A stretch of DNA of 33,364 nucleotides, taken from positions 1-33,364 of the forward strand of contig JADFRQ010000033.1 in NCBI GenBank assembly GCA_022561215.1, given 5' to 3'. Below are positions 1 through 7,866 of the stretch, piece by piece. Positions within the stretch are counted from its first letter, which is position 1. The number at the start of each line of letters is the position of its first letter. The position numbers and the translations under genes were made by a program. Origin of the DNA: Chloroflexota bacterium. GTDB lineage: Bacteria > Chloroflexota > Anaerolineae > Anaerolineales > E44-bin32. The notes beneath the pieces were generated by a model that worked only from the letters and a program-made list of their open reading frames with translations, had not been told where the DNA came from and made no database searches.

Positions 1-113
1 AAACGATCCTCAACAAACGCTTGTTGTTGTTAAAGATCCAGTGTCTGGTGGTAGGGTCTTGTTTCTTCCATATACTACTCAAGCACCTTGGGGAAAGTTT
101 GTGGACCCTATAA
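1..113. other. Contig-edge segment that does not continue the permease
   Basis: This segment is about 41% G+C and rich in T-runs and GTT/TTG triplets, unlike the permease that follows. In the permease frame it ends in TAA at 111-113. The +2 frame is open through it (NDPQQTLVVVKDP at its start) and runs on as a shadow into the permease. It could be a chimeric read end, an uncorrected low-quality end, or a frameshifted diverged N-terminus. I recognise no family in it. Confidence 0.5.
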
Positions 114-1562
114 ACATTATTTATTGGGGTGCTATCCGCCTTTCTTTCGACCAGTATCGGGACAGTTGTGGCTTATACGCTGACGCTGACAGATATTCCG
201 TTCAAGCGCTGGCTGCGGATTTTAGTGATACTGCCGCTGGTTTCACCGCCGTTTGCCGTCAGCTTCGCCTTTATCATGCTTTTTGGTCGTCGCGGGTTGA
301 TCACCTACGATCTTCTACACATTACCAAATGGACCGTTTACGGACCCGATGGCATTGTCCTTGTTCAGTTGATCAGCGACATTCCCTTGGCGGTACTGAT
401 ATTAATGGCCGTATTCGCCTCCATCAACCGCGATCTTGAGGACTCGGCTGAAGATCTCGGCGCCGGCCCGTTCCGCGTATTGCGCACCATCACTTTCCCG
501 CTCGTCATGCCCGCGATCCTCACCGCCGCGCTGCTTAATTTCATTTCATCCATCTCCGATTTCGGAAACCCGATGCTGATTGGCGGCGGATACCAGATGC
601 TGGCGACGCAGGCCTTCATCCAATTGGTGGAGCTTTTCGACCTTCAGCTTGGGGCTGCGCTGGCGATGCTGCTGGTGATCCCCGCGCTAGCCGCCTTTAT
701 CCTGCAACACTGGATAACCAGCAAGAAATCCTACGTCACAGTCACTGGGAGCGCGCGCACGGGATTTATCCGTAAGCTCCCCACCTGGATCAAGACGCCG
801 TTGTTTGGCCTAACATTCTTCCTGGCGGGATTTACTGTGCTGCTTTACGGGTCCATCTTTGTTGCTTCCGTCGTGAACGCCTGGGGATTCGATTGGACGT
901 TTACGATGCGCAACATCAATGGCGTGCTCACCGCCATTCCGCAATTGAGAAATTCACTAATCGTATCCGCTGGAGCTGGAATTGTCGGCGGCACAATAGG
1001 CATCATCCTGGCCTGGCTCGTCGCACGGCAAAAATTTCCTGGACGGGGCACTCTCGATTTTTCGGGCACCCTGATGTATGCAATCCCGGGAACGGTGATC
1101 GGGATCGGGTACATCATCGCCTTCAATGCGGCGCCGTATTTCTGGACCGGCACATTCTTCATCGTCATCATCGCCTATGCTTATCGGCGCTTGCCGGTGG
1201 GTTTGCGCACGGGTGTCGCTGCGCAAAAACAGATCGATCCTGCGCTTGAAGAAGCGTCTCTGGATTTAGGGGCTTCCAGGATACGCACCTTTTCGAAGAT
1301 CACCTTCCCTCTGCTGAGCAAAGCGTTTATCGCCGGTGTGATATACATCTTCATTCGCTCGATGACCGATCTGAGTGCCGCAGTTTTCTTAAACTCGGCC
1401 AGGACCCAGCTGTACACCGTGCGCATGTTCAGTGTGATGGTGCGCGGCACGCCGAGTGAAGGGGCAGCCTTCGCCGGCCTGTTGATTCTGATCATCCTTC
1501 TCGCTCTAGGAATCTTGAGCAAACTAACCGGCAAAAGCTTCGTGGATCTCTTTAGGATTTAA
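114..1562 (+). CDS. Fused two-domain ABC transporter permease, FbpB-like (5' partial)
   Basis: Inner-membrane permease of an iron(III)/thiamine/phosphonate-type importer. Two permease units are fused in one chain. Each carries an EAA loop that docks on the ATPase, one around residues 105-128 (counting from the first in-frame ATG-like start at 129) with AEDLGAGPFRVLRTITFPL, the other near 372-400 with EEASLDLGASRIRTFSKITF. About ten or more hydrophobic spans are visible. Family members usually have 80-100 more residues at the N-terminus with the first spans, so this copy is incomplete. The frame is open only back to a TAA at 111-113, and the bases before it do not look like this gene. The stop is followed two bases later by the ATPase gene, as in an operon. 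The substrate is not readable; no binding protein is in view. Confidence 0.85.
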   Translation, partial: TLFIGVLSAFLSTSIGTVVAYTLTLTDIPFKRWLRILVILPLVSPPFAVSFAFIMLFGRRGLITYDLLHITKWTVYGPDGIVLVQLISDIPLAVLILMAVFASINRDLEDSAEDLGAGPFRVLRTITFPLVMPAILTAALLNFISSISDFGNPMLIGGGYQMLATQAFIQLVELFDLQLGAALAMLLVIPALAAFILQHWITSKKSYVTVTGSARTGFIRKLPTWIKTPLFGLTFFLAGFTVLLYGSIFVASVVNAWGFDWTFTMRNINGVLTAIPQLRNSLIVSAGAGIVGGTIGIILAWLVARQKFPGRGTLDFSGTLMYAIPGTVIGIGYIIAFNAAPYFWTGTFFIVIIAYAYRRLPVGLRTGVAAQKQIDPALEEASLDLGASRIRTFSKITFPLLSKAFIAGVIYIFIRSMTDLSAAVFLNSARTQLYTVRMFSVMVRGTPSEGAAFAGLLILIILLALGILSKLTGKSFVDLFRI

Positions 1563-1564
1563 CC

Positions 1565-2677
1565 ATGAGTAAATCAGATCAATTTATCACCGCCAGCATC
1601 GGGCTTAAGAACTTAAGCAAGCACTTTGACGACTTGAAGGCAGTTGACAATATGAGTCTTGAAGTCGAGGAAGGAACCCTTGTCTGCCTGCTGGGGCCGA
1701 GTGGATGCGGCAAGACGACCACCCTGCGCATGATCGCCGGATTTGAAGAACCCACCATGGGAAAGATCTTCATCGGCGAGGATGACGTCACTCTCATGCC
1801 CCCCTATATCCGGCCAACGGCGATGGTTTTCCAAAGTTATGCGCTGTTTCCCCATATGAATGTCTTCGAAAACATCGCCTACGGTCTGAAGGCGCGCCGA
1901 CTCCCCAAGGATGAGATCAAGCAACGTGTACAAGATGCGGTCGCGCTCATGGAATTGCAGGGAAATGAGGGAAAGAGCCCGCCGCAATTATCCGGTGGCC
2001 AGCAGCAACGCGTGGCACTCGCACGCGCTTTGGTGATCCGTCCAAAGGTTCTGCTATTCGATGAGCCGCTTTCCAACCTCGACGCTCAGCTGCGCGTACG
2101 CATGCGCGGTGAGATTCGCGACCTGCAGCGCAAATTGGGGATCACGAGTATTTATGTCACCCACGATCAGGAAGAGGCCTTCAGCATTGCCGATGTGGTG
2201 GCGATCATGAACGAGGGGAAAATGGTACAGCTGGGCACGCCGCGTGAGCTCTATAGCCAACCGATCAACCAATTTGTGGCCGAATTTGTGGGGCTTTCAA
2301 ACCTCGTACCTGTGGAATTGGTGGAAACTGGGCCAGAATTAACGACGGTTAAAGTGTTTGGCCAGACCATCCTCCACCGCGAACAACTCAAGGGTGCTTC
2401 AGATGAGCTCTCGGTTGTGCTGCGTCCTGAAGCGATTCAGATCGCGCGTGATTCAGAGGATGGTGTCCGAGCGAGAGTGATGAACCTGGCGTACATCGGT
2501 CCCATCGTACGCTACAGAGTGATCATGGATGAGGATGGATCACAATTGTTGGTTGATCTCTCCAATCCTGGTCCCGATGAATTCTATGCGGAAGGCACCG
2601 CAGTAAGTATCATCCTTCCTGGCGAAGTATCCGTGCTCTTGAGCAAGACAGGCCAATCTGCCTCCGTGGAGGCATAA
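1565..2677 (+). CDS. ABC transporter ATP-binding protein, FbpC/PotA-like
   Basis: Cytoplasmic ATPase that powers the permease encoded two bases upstream. All nucleotide-binding motifs are intact in the 370-aa chain: Walker A GPSGCGKT at 44-51, Q-loop Q90, signature LSGGQQQ at 142-148, Walker B VLLFDEP at 162-168 and switch histidine H200 in YVTHDQ. The C-terminal ~130 residues form the TOBE-type regulatory region common in the FbpC/PotA/CysA group. Length is normal. The specific substrate (iron, polyamine, phosphonate, thiamine) is not decided by the sequence. Confidence 0.92.
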   Translation: MSKSDQFITASIGLKNLSKHFDDLKAVDNMSLEVEEGTLVCLLGPSGCGKTTTLRMIAGFEEPTMGKIFIGEDDVTLMPPYIRPTAMVFQSYALFPHMNVFENIAYGLKARRLPKDEIKQRVQDAVALMELQGNEGKSPPQLSGGQQQRVALARALVIRPKVLLFDEPLSNLDAQLRVRMRGEIRDLQRKLGITSIYVTHDQEEAFSIADVVAIMNEGKMVQLGTPRELYSQPINQFVAEFVGLSNLVPVELVETGPELTTVKVFGQTILHREQLKGASDELSVVLRPEAIQIARDSEDGVRARVMNLAYIGPIVRYRVIMDEDGSQLLVDLSNPGPDEFYAEGTAVSIILPGEVSVLLSKTGQSASVEA

Positions 2678-2774
2678 GCATGCGGTGTGAATCTTAAGAA
2701 GACGTGGAGGAGAGGTCAGATTGCCTTGGAGTCGAAAGTATTCTTAGGAAAAAGTAGGCCCTCGCCCGAATATG

Positions 2775-2873
2775 TCATTCCGAATGAAGCGCGTAGCGCT
2801 GACTGAGGAATCCCTTTTGCGCTGCAATTTGCTGAACCTTGGTCCTGGGGATTCTTCGCTGCGCTCGGAATGA
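2775..2873. repeat. Inverted-repeat element, 99 bp, MITE- or REP-like
   Basis: The ends are imperfect inverted copies. The left end reads TCATTCCGA (2775-2783) and, further in, GGAATCCC (2807-2814). The right end reads GGGATTC (2848-2854) and, further out, TCGGAATGA (2865-2873). The interior has GCGCGTAGCGCT, itself nearly palindromic. It lies between the ATPase and HAD genes and encodes nothing; an upstream extension of the HAD reading frame through its right half is best ignored. No second full copy is in this window. Confidence 0.6.
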
Positions 2874-2928
2874 GATCAGGGAAGAAAACCGCTATTGTCA
2901 TCCAAAGAATTACCTACAAAGGAGCCCT

Positions 2929-3462
2929 ATGACACAAAAAATCCTTGCCATTTGCTTCGACTTCGGCGACACGCTAGCCGACGAGGCCAGCGAAGTCAAA
3001 GATGAAACACAAACGACGCTGCGCGCCGAGTTGATCCCCGGTGCAGGCGAGCTAATACATGAACTGCATCGCCGCAGATACCCGCTGGCGCTTGTCGCCG
3101 ATGGACGGCCCGGTACTTATGCGAATGTCCTGAAACAGCATGCCATCCACAAATTATTCACAGTCTTCGCCATTTCAGAATTGGTGGGGGTTGAAAAACC
3201 GGATAAGCGCATGTTCGTGCACGCGCTGGATCAATTGGGCATTGAGCCGGCGGATTACGCGAAGGTGATAATGGTCGGGAATCGATTGGATCGCGATGTG
3301 CGCGGCGCCAACGATTTGGGGATGATCAGCGTTTGGCTGGATTGGTCTCCACGCCAGTCGAAAATACCGGCAAATGATGCCGAAACACCAGATTTTACGA
3401 TCAAGCTTCCTGAGGATTTACTCGGCGTGATCGCAGAAATCGAAGGGACTGAATCCTCGTAG
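2929..3462 (+). CDS. HAD-superfamily hydrolase (subfamily IA-like)
   Basis: A 177-aa cytoplasmic phosphatase-type protein. Motif I is CFDFGDT with nucleophile D11 and acid D14, the motif III lysine is K90 in VEKPDKRMF, and motif IV is VGNRLDRDVRGA (117-127). Motif II reads LVADG, with Ala where Ser/Thr is usual, and motif IV has GN where GD is usual, so activity or specificity may be altered. A small helical cap sits between motifs I and II. I chose the ATG at 2929 because AAAGGAG lies seven bases upstream and the protein then starts just before motif I; a longer in-frame extension to 2839 runs through the repeat element. Substrate unknown. Confidence 0.8.
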   Translation: MTQKILAICFDFGDTLADEASEVKDETQTTLRAELIPGAGELIHELHRRRYPLALVADGRPGTYANVLKQHAIHKLFTVFAISELVGVEKPDKRMFVHALDQLGIEPADYAKVIMVGNRLDRDVRGANDLGMISVWLDWSPRQSKIPANDAETPDFTIKLPEDLLGVIAEIEGTESS

Positions 3463-3483
3463 CATCTCCCCCCGGGGGAGATG
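3463..3483. terminator. GC-rich hairpin between convergent genes
   Basis: A perfect 10-bp inverted repeat, CATCTCCCCC at 3463-3472 and GGGGGAGATG at 3474-3483, starts right after the stop of the HAD gene and lies 14 bases from the stop of the convergent isomerase gene. There is no clear U-tract on either side, so it is a candidate bidirectional terminator or transcript-protecting hairpin. Confidence 0.5.
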
Positions 3484-3496
3484 ACCTATGCACATT

Positions 3497-4306
3497 TTAG
3501 CCGAAGAGGGCTGCCAACGATGCAGGAATTTCAGCGAAATACGCATCTGCCCGCTTTTGGTTCTGCCCTGGTTCTCCGCATTCGAACGCCATCCAGCCAT
3601 TGTAATTAATTTCATCAAGTGTCTTCAAAATGGATTTGAAATCAAGTGTGCCCTGCCCTGGCAAGCGGCGATTGCTATCAGCCAGGTGAACATGCCCAAT
3701 CGACTGTGCATGGGTCCTTATAGCTCCAATTAATTCACGCTCATCCAGCGCCATATGAAAGAGATCGGCCACGATTTTGATGCGCGGGTTATGGAGCGGC
3801 GCGACCAGCGAAGCAGCATCTTCGAGACGCACGAGGAGATGGGTCTCGTAGCGATTGACCACTTCGACCCAAAGCTCGATATTTGCGCGATCCAGCTCCT
3901 CCGCCATTTGTTCAAGCTGAGCCGTAAGCAGCGCGCGTTCGAGCTCAATCGCGGTCTTATAAGGAGATAAATCCGGAAGCAGGGGTCCAAAAAAATGCGG
4001 GACGAAGACCACGCCCGCAGCCCCAATGCGGCTTCCTAACTGGATGGCTTCTTTTAATTCATCCAGCGCTCGGCCGCGCTCCTCGGGATTTGGATCGAGA
4101 AATCGCGCGCGCCGTCCATGGTTTATTGTCGCGGCGGTTATTCCACCTCGTCCGCTCAATTTCTCAATTTCTCCCACTTGTCCCGGCAGCGTTACGCTCC
4201 AAAACTCAATACCTTGAAATCCTAGATCCGCCGCTTGAGAAAAACGATCAGCGAGACCGGGGCCCGGGAGCATGTCCTCTTGTATTGCAACTTTGCGCTT
4301 GCTCAT
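3497..4306 (-). CDS. Sugar phosphate isomerase/epimerase-like TIM-barrel protein
   Basis: A 269-aa xylose-isomerase-like TIM barrel (AP endonuclease 2 superfamily). Candidate metal ligands follow the family pattern: E148 in WVEVVNRYE, D181 and H184 in VADLFHM, H207 in HVHLADSNR and E242 in FECGEPG. The HVHLADSNR and GxGTLDF stretches resemble hydroxypyruvate isomerase and inosose/sugar isomerases. Its ATG overlaps the stop of the upstream HAD gene (ATGA), which points to translational coupling and a shared pathway: one enzyme isomerises a sugar or polyol, the other removes phosphate. The exact substrate is not determined. Confidence 0.85.
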   Translation of the reverse strand: MSKRKVAIQEDMLPGPGLADRFSQAADLGFQGIEFWSVTLPGQVGEIEKLSGRGGITAATINHGRRARFLDPNPEERGRALDELKEAIQLGSRIGAAGVVFVPHFFGPLLPDLSPYKTAIELERALLTAQLEQMAEELDRANIELWVEVVNRYETHLLVRLEDAASLVAPLHNPRIKIVADLFHMALDERELIGAIRTHAQSIGHVHLADSNRRLPGQGTLDFKSILKTLDEINYNGWMAFECGEPGQNQKRADAYFAEIPASLAALFG

Positions 4307-5055
4307 ACTAGCAATCCATAGTGCTGCAGAATATTATGCAGCCCCTTGGAGGTTGTCTTCGGAGAGACATAGTCCACGAGCTTTTTTATTTGGGCGTTGG
4401 CATTTTCAGGCGCTGCACGATGACCGATGATGGCAAGAAAAGGCAAATCCACGTCAGAATCGCCTACGCCAAGCATGTTACCCATGCCCAGATCGATTGT
4501 CTTCGCCAGAAATTCAATTCCCTTTCCCTTGTCCATGCCACGGGGGAGCACATTAAGGCAGGATGTGGAATAGGTTAGGTCCACCTTCTCCACCAACGTA
4601 CCCAGCGCATCTTCGGCTTGTTTGCGCAGGAGCGAGGTTTTGGAGGGATCATGCGCAAAAAGCGTGAGACTGTGTACTTTCCCAGGCTGAATGAAGGCCA
4701 CTCCCTTCTTCACCAGGTCGCTTTCCAGACGGTCGCGGACTTCACGGAAACCATCCTCATCCGCCAGTTGAGGATGCGGGTGAAAGCCATAAGGGTGTGG
4801 AACGAAAAGACCTGCCCCATTTTCGTAGATTCCCGGGAGATGACCGGCGATGGCCTGCAGAAGCGCCTCGACATAAGCCGCAGGCCGCCCCGAACATAAC
4901 GTGACCGCCGGAAGATTCGCATCCTTCTGCGCGGCCTCGTTCATACCTGCCAGAAGCTGGAGCATCTCCAGATCGAGCGGTCGACTCTCACCATCCGTCA
5001 ACACACCATCGATATCCAGCACAACCAATTGGATGGATTTTGAGTTGGTGTTCAT
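4303..5055 (-). CDS. HAD hydrolase, Cof/subfamily IIB type phosphatase
   Basis: A 250-aa phosphatase. Motif I is VLDIDGVLTDGE with D14 and D16, motif II is TLCSGRP with S55, motif III is DKGKGIEF with K176 or K178, and motif IV is GVGDSDVDLPFL (198-206). The insert between motifs II and III (about 60-170) is the C2B cap seen in sucrose-phosphate, phosphoglycolate and mannosyl-3-phosphoglycerate phosphatases. The first gene of a two-gene unit, it ends in an ATGA overlap with the isomerase-like gene. No strong Shine-Dalgarno is seen before the ATG. A sugar-phosphate substrate is likely by family and context. Confidence 0.85.
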   Translation of the reverse strand: MNTNSKSIQLVVLDIDGVLTDGESRPLDLEMLQLLAGMNEAAQKDANLPAVTLCSGRPAAYVEALLQAIAGHLPGIYENGAGLFVPHPYGFHPHPQLADEDGFREVRDRLESDLVKKGVAFIQPGKVHSLTLFAHDPSKTSLLRKQAEDALGTLVEKVDLTYSTSCLNVLPRGMDKGKGIEFLAKTIDLGMGNMLGVGDSDVDLPFLAIIGHRAAPENANAQIKKLVDYVSPKTTSKGLHNILQHYGLLV

Positions 5056-5558
5056 CTACGTGGATTCAGAGCCTTTCGAGCTAACCGTTTCGGCCCTCGT
5101 CAAAGATGCTGCCGATTTTCGCGCAAATTGTCGGGGTTATTGTAACTGCGCGCTGTCCGTGTGACAATCATCCGTAGTCTGGGTGATCCCGGCGAACCAC
5201 CCCTACTTTATGACTCACTCCGCTCTTCCCACTTCGTTCGGGTACATCATCTGATCGAGGTGCATTGCACCTTGTATCCTTTGCATGGCGTGCTTCACAA
5301 ACCATGCCTTGAATCGCGTAGGGGCACGGCATGCCGTGCCCCTACCAATATATAATTCTGGACGGGATTTTCCACTAGCTTTGATCTGCCTCGCGTAGGG
5401 AAAATTTAAGCTAACCTCCGGTTAGCCAACCGCCCTGGTGCATATTCGGTAAATAAAACGCCCCTCGATGATTAATGAACATTCATGGAGTTAGGAAAAT
5501 TGAAGAGTAAGAGTAAAGAACGCCAATATAGACCAGAAGGTTCTCCCCCGACTAACCC
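5056..5558. other. Intergenic region with nested repeats
   Basis: Contains no convincing gene. It holds a 28-bp perfect palindrome (5318-5345), a GCTAACCTCCGGTTAGC hairpin (5410-5426), a 16-bp block shared inverted with 15106-15121, and a 12-bp block shared inverted with 15134-15145. It separates the HAD/isomerase pair from the HAD-phosphodiesterase fusion gene upstream on the same strand, so these probably form separate transcripts. Confidence 0.6.
5318..5345. repeat. 28-bp perfect palindrome, GTAGGGG/CATG family
   Basis: GTAGGGGCACGG, then CATG, then the exact complement of the first arm. It shares the GTAGGGG outer arm and CATG-like centre with elements near 16770 and 16881, with different but complementary inner arms. 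It would form a 12-bp hairpin in RNA. No transcript obviously uses it as a terminator. Confidence 0.8.
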
Positions 5559-7040
5559 TTAATGCTTATTCTTCACAAGCTTGTAGTCGTACTGGCCACC
5601 CCTTTTTCTCGGTCCTCTGCCATAGTAGTGCCATTGTGGAAAGTTGAAATCGGAGGTCACAGAACGGGGCATCAAGTATACGGCCTTGAGAAATGATTCC
5701 AGGTCGGGCACTTTATAAATGTTTACTTCGTATCCCCAGAGATCCATCTGATCAAAAATAGAACGCAGCTGCTCATGCTCCCAACTTATGGAAAAACGAT
5801 TTATCCCCCAACCTCGGAACATCTCCAATGTCTCATGAGATTTGTCCGTCGAGGCCAGGAGCAAGGGAATTAAGAAATCGATTGGACACTGAATAATAGA
5901 TTTCGGGTGCGCCTTTAATATTTGTTCAAACCCTTGTTTCTTTAGGCGTTCTATGTTGCCGTTGAACCATAGATCATCGTCAGGCAGACCAACCTCGCTG
6001 ACTAACTTCAGGACCTCATCCACCAGCCTCCCCCCCGTCTTCAAGTCGAGCTTGATCGCCCTTCTGGCGGATTTCACCTTTTTCAAGACCTTGGGCAATA
6101 TAAGCCAATCCTCATCCTGCTCGAGGGGTAAATCTTCAAAAGAATCATGCCGCAGGATCACATGGTAATCGCCCGGTTCCAGGCGCAGATCGACTTCCAG
6201 CCAATGCACATCGGAGGCCAAGAATTGGCGAAGATTGACGGCATCATTCACGCCATGCCAAACAAGTTGGACATGGGATGGTAGCAATTTTTCGTCCGAA
6301 ATGAGCTCAGATAAACGATAATCATTCCCGCGTGCGGTACCACGCGGCACGTATGTGCGCACGCTTTCAAAGATCGTGTTGGCATGTAGAAGTAACACGT
6401 TTTTGTCCGGATCAGCCTTGGCCAGCGCTTTTAGATTGGTCGGTTCATTATCGATAAAGGCAAACACGTGATAGCCGGCGTCCGTAAAATACTTGAGCCC
6501 GTCAACTTTTGTGTTTGGAACCTCTTCTCCCCAACCCTTGGGGTTCATGTAGAGCAGTTCGTCTTTAAAAACGACGCGATAGGGTTTACCCAGTTGGTTC
6601 AGGGAACGCAACGAATCATCACGTAGAGTTTCCGGGCGTCCTGTGACCAAACCCACAGATGTATTGGGCTGAATCTGGAACCAGCGAATTACGTCCAATA
6701 CCCCCTCAAATGGGCGGTGCATTTCATGGATCGCTTCCGATGTCCAGCGCTTTTGGCCAAACCACTCGAGAATTTTTTTCCGGGCTCTCCTCGCGATTCT
6801 TAACTGTTCCAATAAATCGGCTACCTGATTCTCATGTACGGTAATTTGGAAAACGTCTAGCCCTTCGAAATAATTGCTGTCATGCTCTTGATCGTACGCT
6901 TGAAGAAGCATCAGGATCATATAGCGCATGTCGAGGATCGAGCCGTCAATATCGAAAATAATCATTTGCTGCTCATTGGGGAACCGATCACACGCATCTC
7001 GATATTGAGTGGAGAGGGCTTTCATCCAATTAGTCTTCAT
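5559..7040 (-). CDS. HAD domain fused to GDPD/FAM151-like phosphodiesterase domain
   Basis: A 493-aa two-domain protein. Residues ~25-235 form a HAD domain: IIFDIDGS with D30/D32, VTGRP with T133, K178, and FIDNEPTNLKAL with D197. Residues ~257-480 look like a PLC-type TIM barrel: LVWHGVNDAVNL (H262), LEVDLRLEPGDYHVILRHD (E282, D284, H298), AIKLDLK (K330, D332), WFNGNIERL (N360) and VTSDFNFP near the end. The HG, E-x-D, HD and IKLD pattern matches glycerophosphodiesterases loosely and FAM151/DUF2181 (menorin-like) proteins somewhat better. No signal peptide, so it should act in the cytoplasm. The ATG has TTGGAG seven to eight bases upstream. A joint role, cleaving a phosphodiester and then dephosphorylating the product, is an inference. 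Confidence 0.7.
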   Translation of the reverse strand: MKTNWMKALSTQYRDACDRFPNEQQMIIFDIDGSILDMRYMILMLLQAYDQEHDSNYFEGLDVFQITVHENQVADLLEQLRIARRARKKILEWFGQKRWTSEAIHEMHRPFEGVLDVIRWFQIQPNTSVGLVTGRPETLRDDSLRSLNQLGKPYRVVFKDELLYMNPKGWGEEVPNTKVDGLKYFTDAGYHVFAFIDNEPTNLKALAKADPDKNVLLLHANTIFESVRTYVPRGTARGNDYRLSELISDEKLLPSHVQLVWHGVNDAVNLRQFLASDVHWLEVDLRLEPGDYHVILRHDSFEDLPLEQDEDWLILPKVLKKVKSARRAIKLDLKTGGRLVDEVLKLVSEVGLPDDDLWFNGNIERLKKQGFEQILKAHPKSIIQCPIDFLIPLLLASTDKSHETLEMFRGWGINRFSISWEHEQLRSIFDQMDLWGYEVNIYKVPDLESFLKAVYLMPRSVTSDFNFPQWHYYGRGPRKRGGQYDYKLVKNKH

Positions 7041-7074
7041 CGATTCTCCAAGATGGTCAGGCTTACATGAGCGT

Positions 7075-7104
7075 ACATAAGGCCCATTTTGTGACTAAAG
7101 TCAA
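7075..7104 (-). promoter_or_regulatory. Candidate sigma-70 promoter for the HAD-phosphodiesterase gene
   Basis: On the - strand TTGACT (7104-7099) is followed after 18 bases by TTATGT (7080-7075), about 35 bases before the ATG at 7040. A TATACT also lies at 7111-7106. Pattern match only. Confidence 0.3.
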
Positions 7105-7149
7105 TAGTATAGTCGATTCCTGGCACATCACTTGTGATTTACGCATTAT

Positions 7150-7866
7150 TTACCGGAGCTCTTTTATCATTCTCGACAAGCGGTTTGGGATCCACTTTTG
7201 TAAGGTCCCCCAAGGGACCAGAATTTCAGATGAAATACGATAACGTATGCTGAAGTCAAAACTCGGCCCAAAAGCGTGGCGCTGCAGAAATTTATGCACC
7301 AAATTATCGACTTTGGGTGTTTTCAGGGGGAGAAGCTGCTCAAATAATGGGGGGATGTGCAGCCCCCCGCTGCCGGCTTCTTCTGTACAGAGATGTCGAA
7401 TTCTCTCGGCATCGTTCAGAAACACTTCCTCCGTGGGAGCAAAAGCATGTTTCCCAGGTTCGGAAAGCAAGATCAATCTTCCATCTTCTAGCGGGAGAGC
7501 AGCATCTTCCTTCATACGACGGATCTCGCCATGCCAACTCGCTTTCACTTCGACAATTTCTTCCTTTTCATCGAGGAACACCCAGATATGCTCGAGATCA
7601 TACAGATGAACGATGTCCCAATCCCACCAGATTGCGTATTCAATGACAGTTGAAGGCTCGCCATTTTCCCCGACTTCAAAGGAAATTGGAAAGGATGTGG
7701 ATTGAGCATGTTTCCTATAAATTGTGTAGCCGACCGCCAAGGGTAGAAATGGTTCCCGGGAATCAAACAGTAGCATTGGAGCTTGCGCTGTTACTATGCG
7801 GTGATCGATCCCTGTGGAAGCAGGCCGCGCTGCGAAGAGTGAAGCTAGCGCTCCGTCAACGCTCAT
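7150..7866 (-). CDS. Conserved-looking protein of unknown function
   Basis: A 238-aa soluble protein with no signal peptide or membrane span. The most distinctive stretch is residues 75-113: IEYAIWWDWDIVHLYDLEHI, then a beta-rich section ending in ASWHGE. An acidic/His cluster (D82, D84, H87, D90, E92, H93, H112) of this kind recalls the D-W-E/H motifs of NLP (NPP1) and Vps62-like proteins, but the resemblance is weak and may be chance. The start codon overlaps the stop of the upstream ScyD-like gene (TAATG), so the two are translationally coupled and this gene belongs to the import operon. Function unknown; metal or polar-ligand binding is a guess. Confidence 0.7.
   Translation of the reverse strand: MSVDGALASLFAARPASTGIDHRIVTAQAPMLLFDSREPFLPLAVGYTIYRKHAQSTSFPISFEVGENGEPSTVIEYAIWWDWDIVHLYDLEHIWVFLDEKEEIVEVKASWHGEIRRMKEDAALPLEDGRLILLSEPGKHAFAPTEEVFLNDAERIRHLCTEEAGSGGLHIPPLFEQLLPLKTPKVDNLVHKFLQRHAFGPSFDFSIRYRISSEILVPWGTLQKWIPNRLSRMIKELR

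Noticed and set aside
41-439. 132-codon ORF over the left edge
   Set aside because: Beyond about 115 it is a shadow of the permease; only the first part may be meaningful and matches no family I know.
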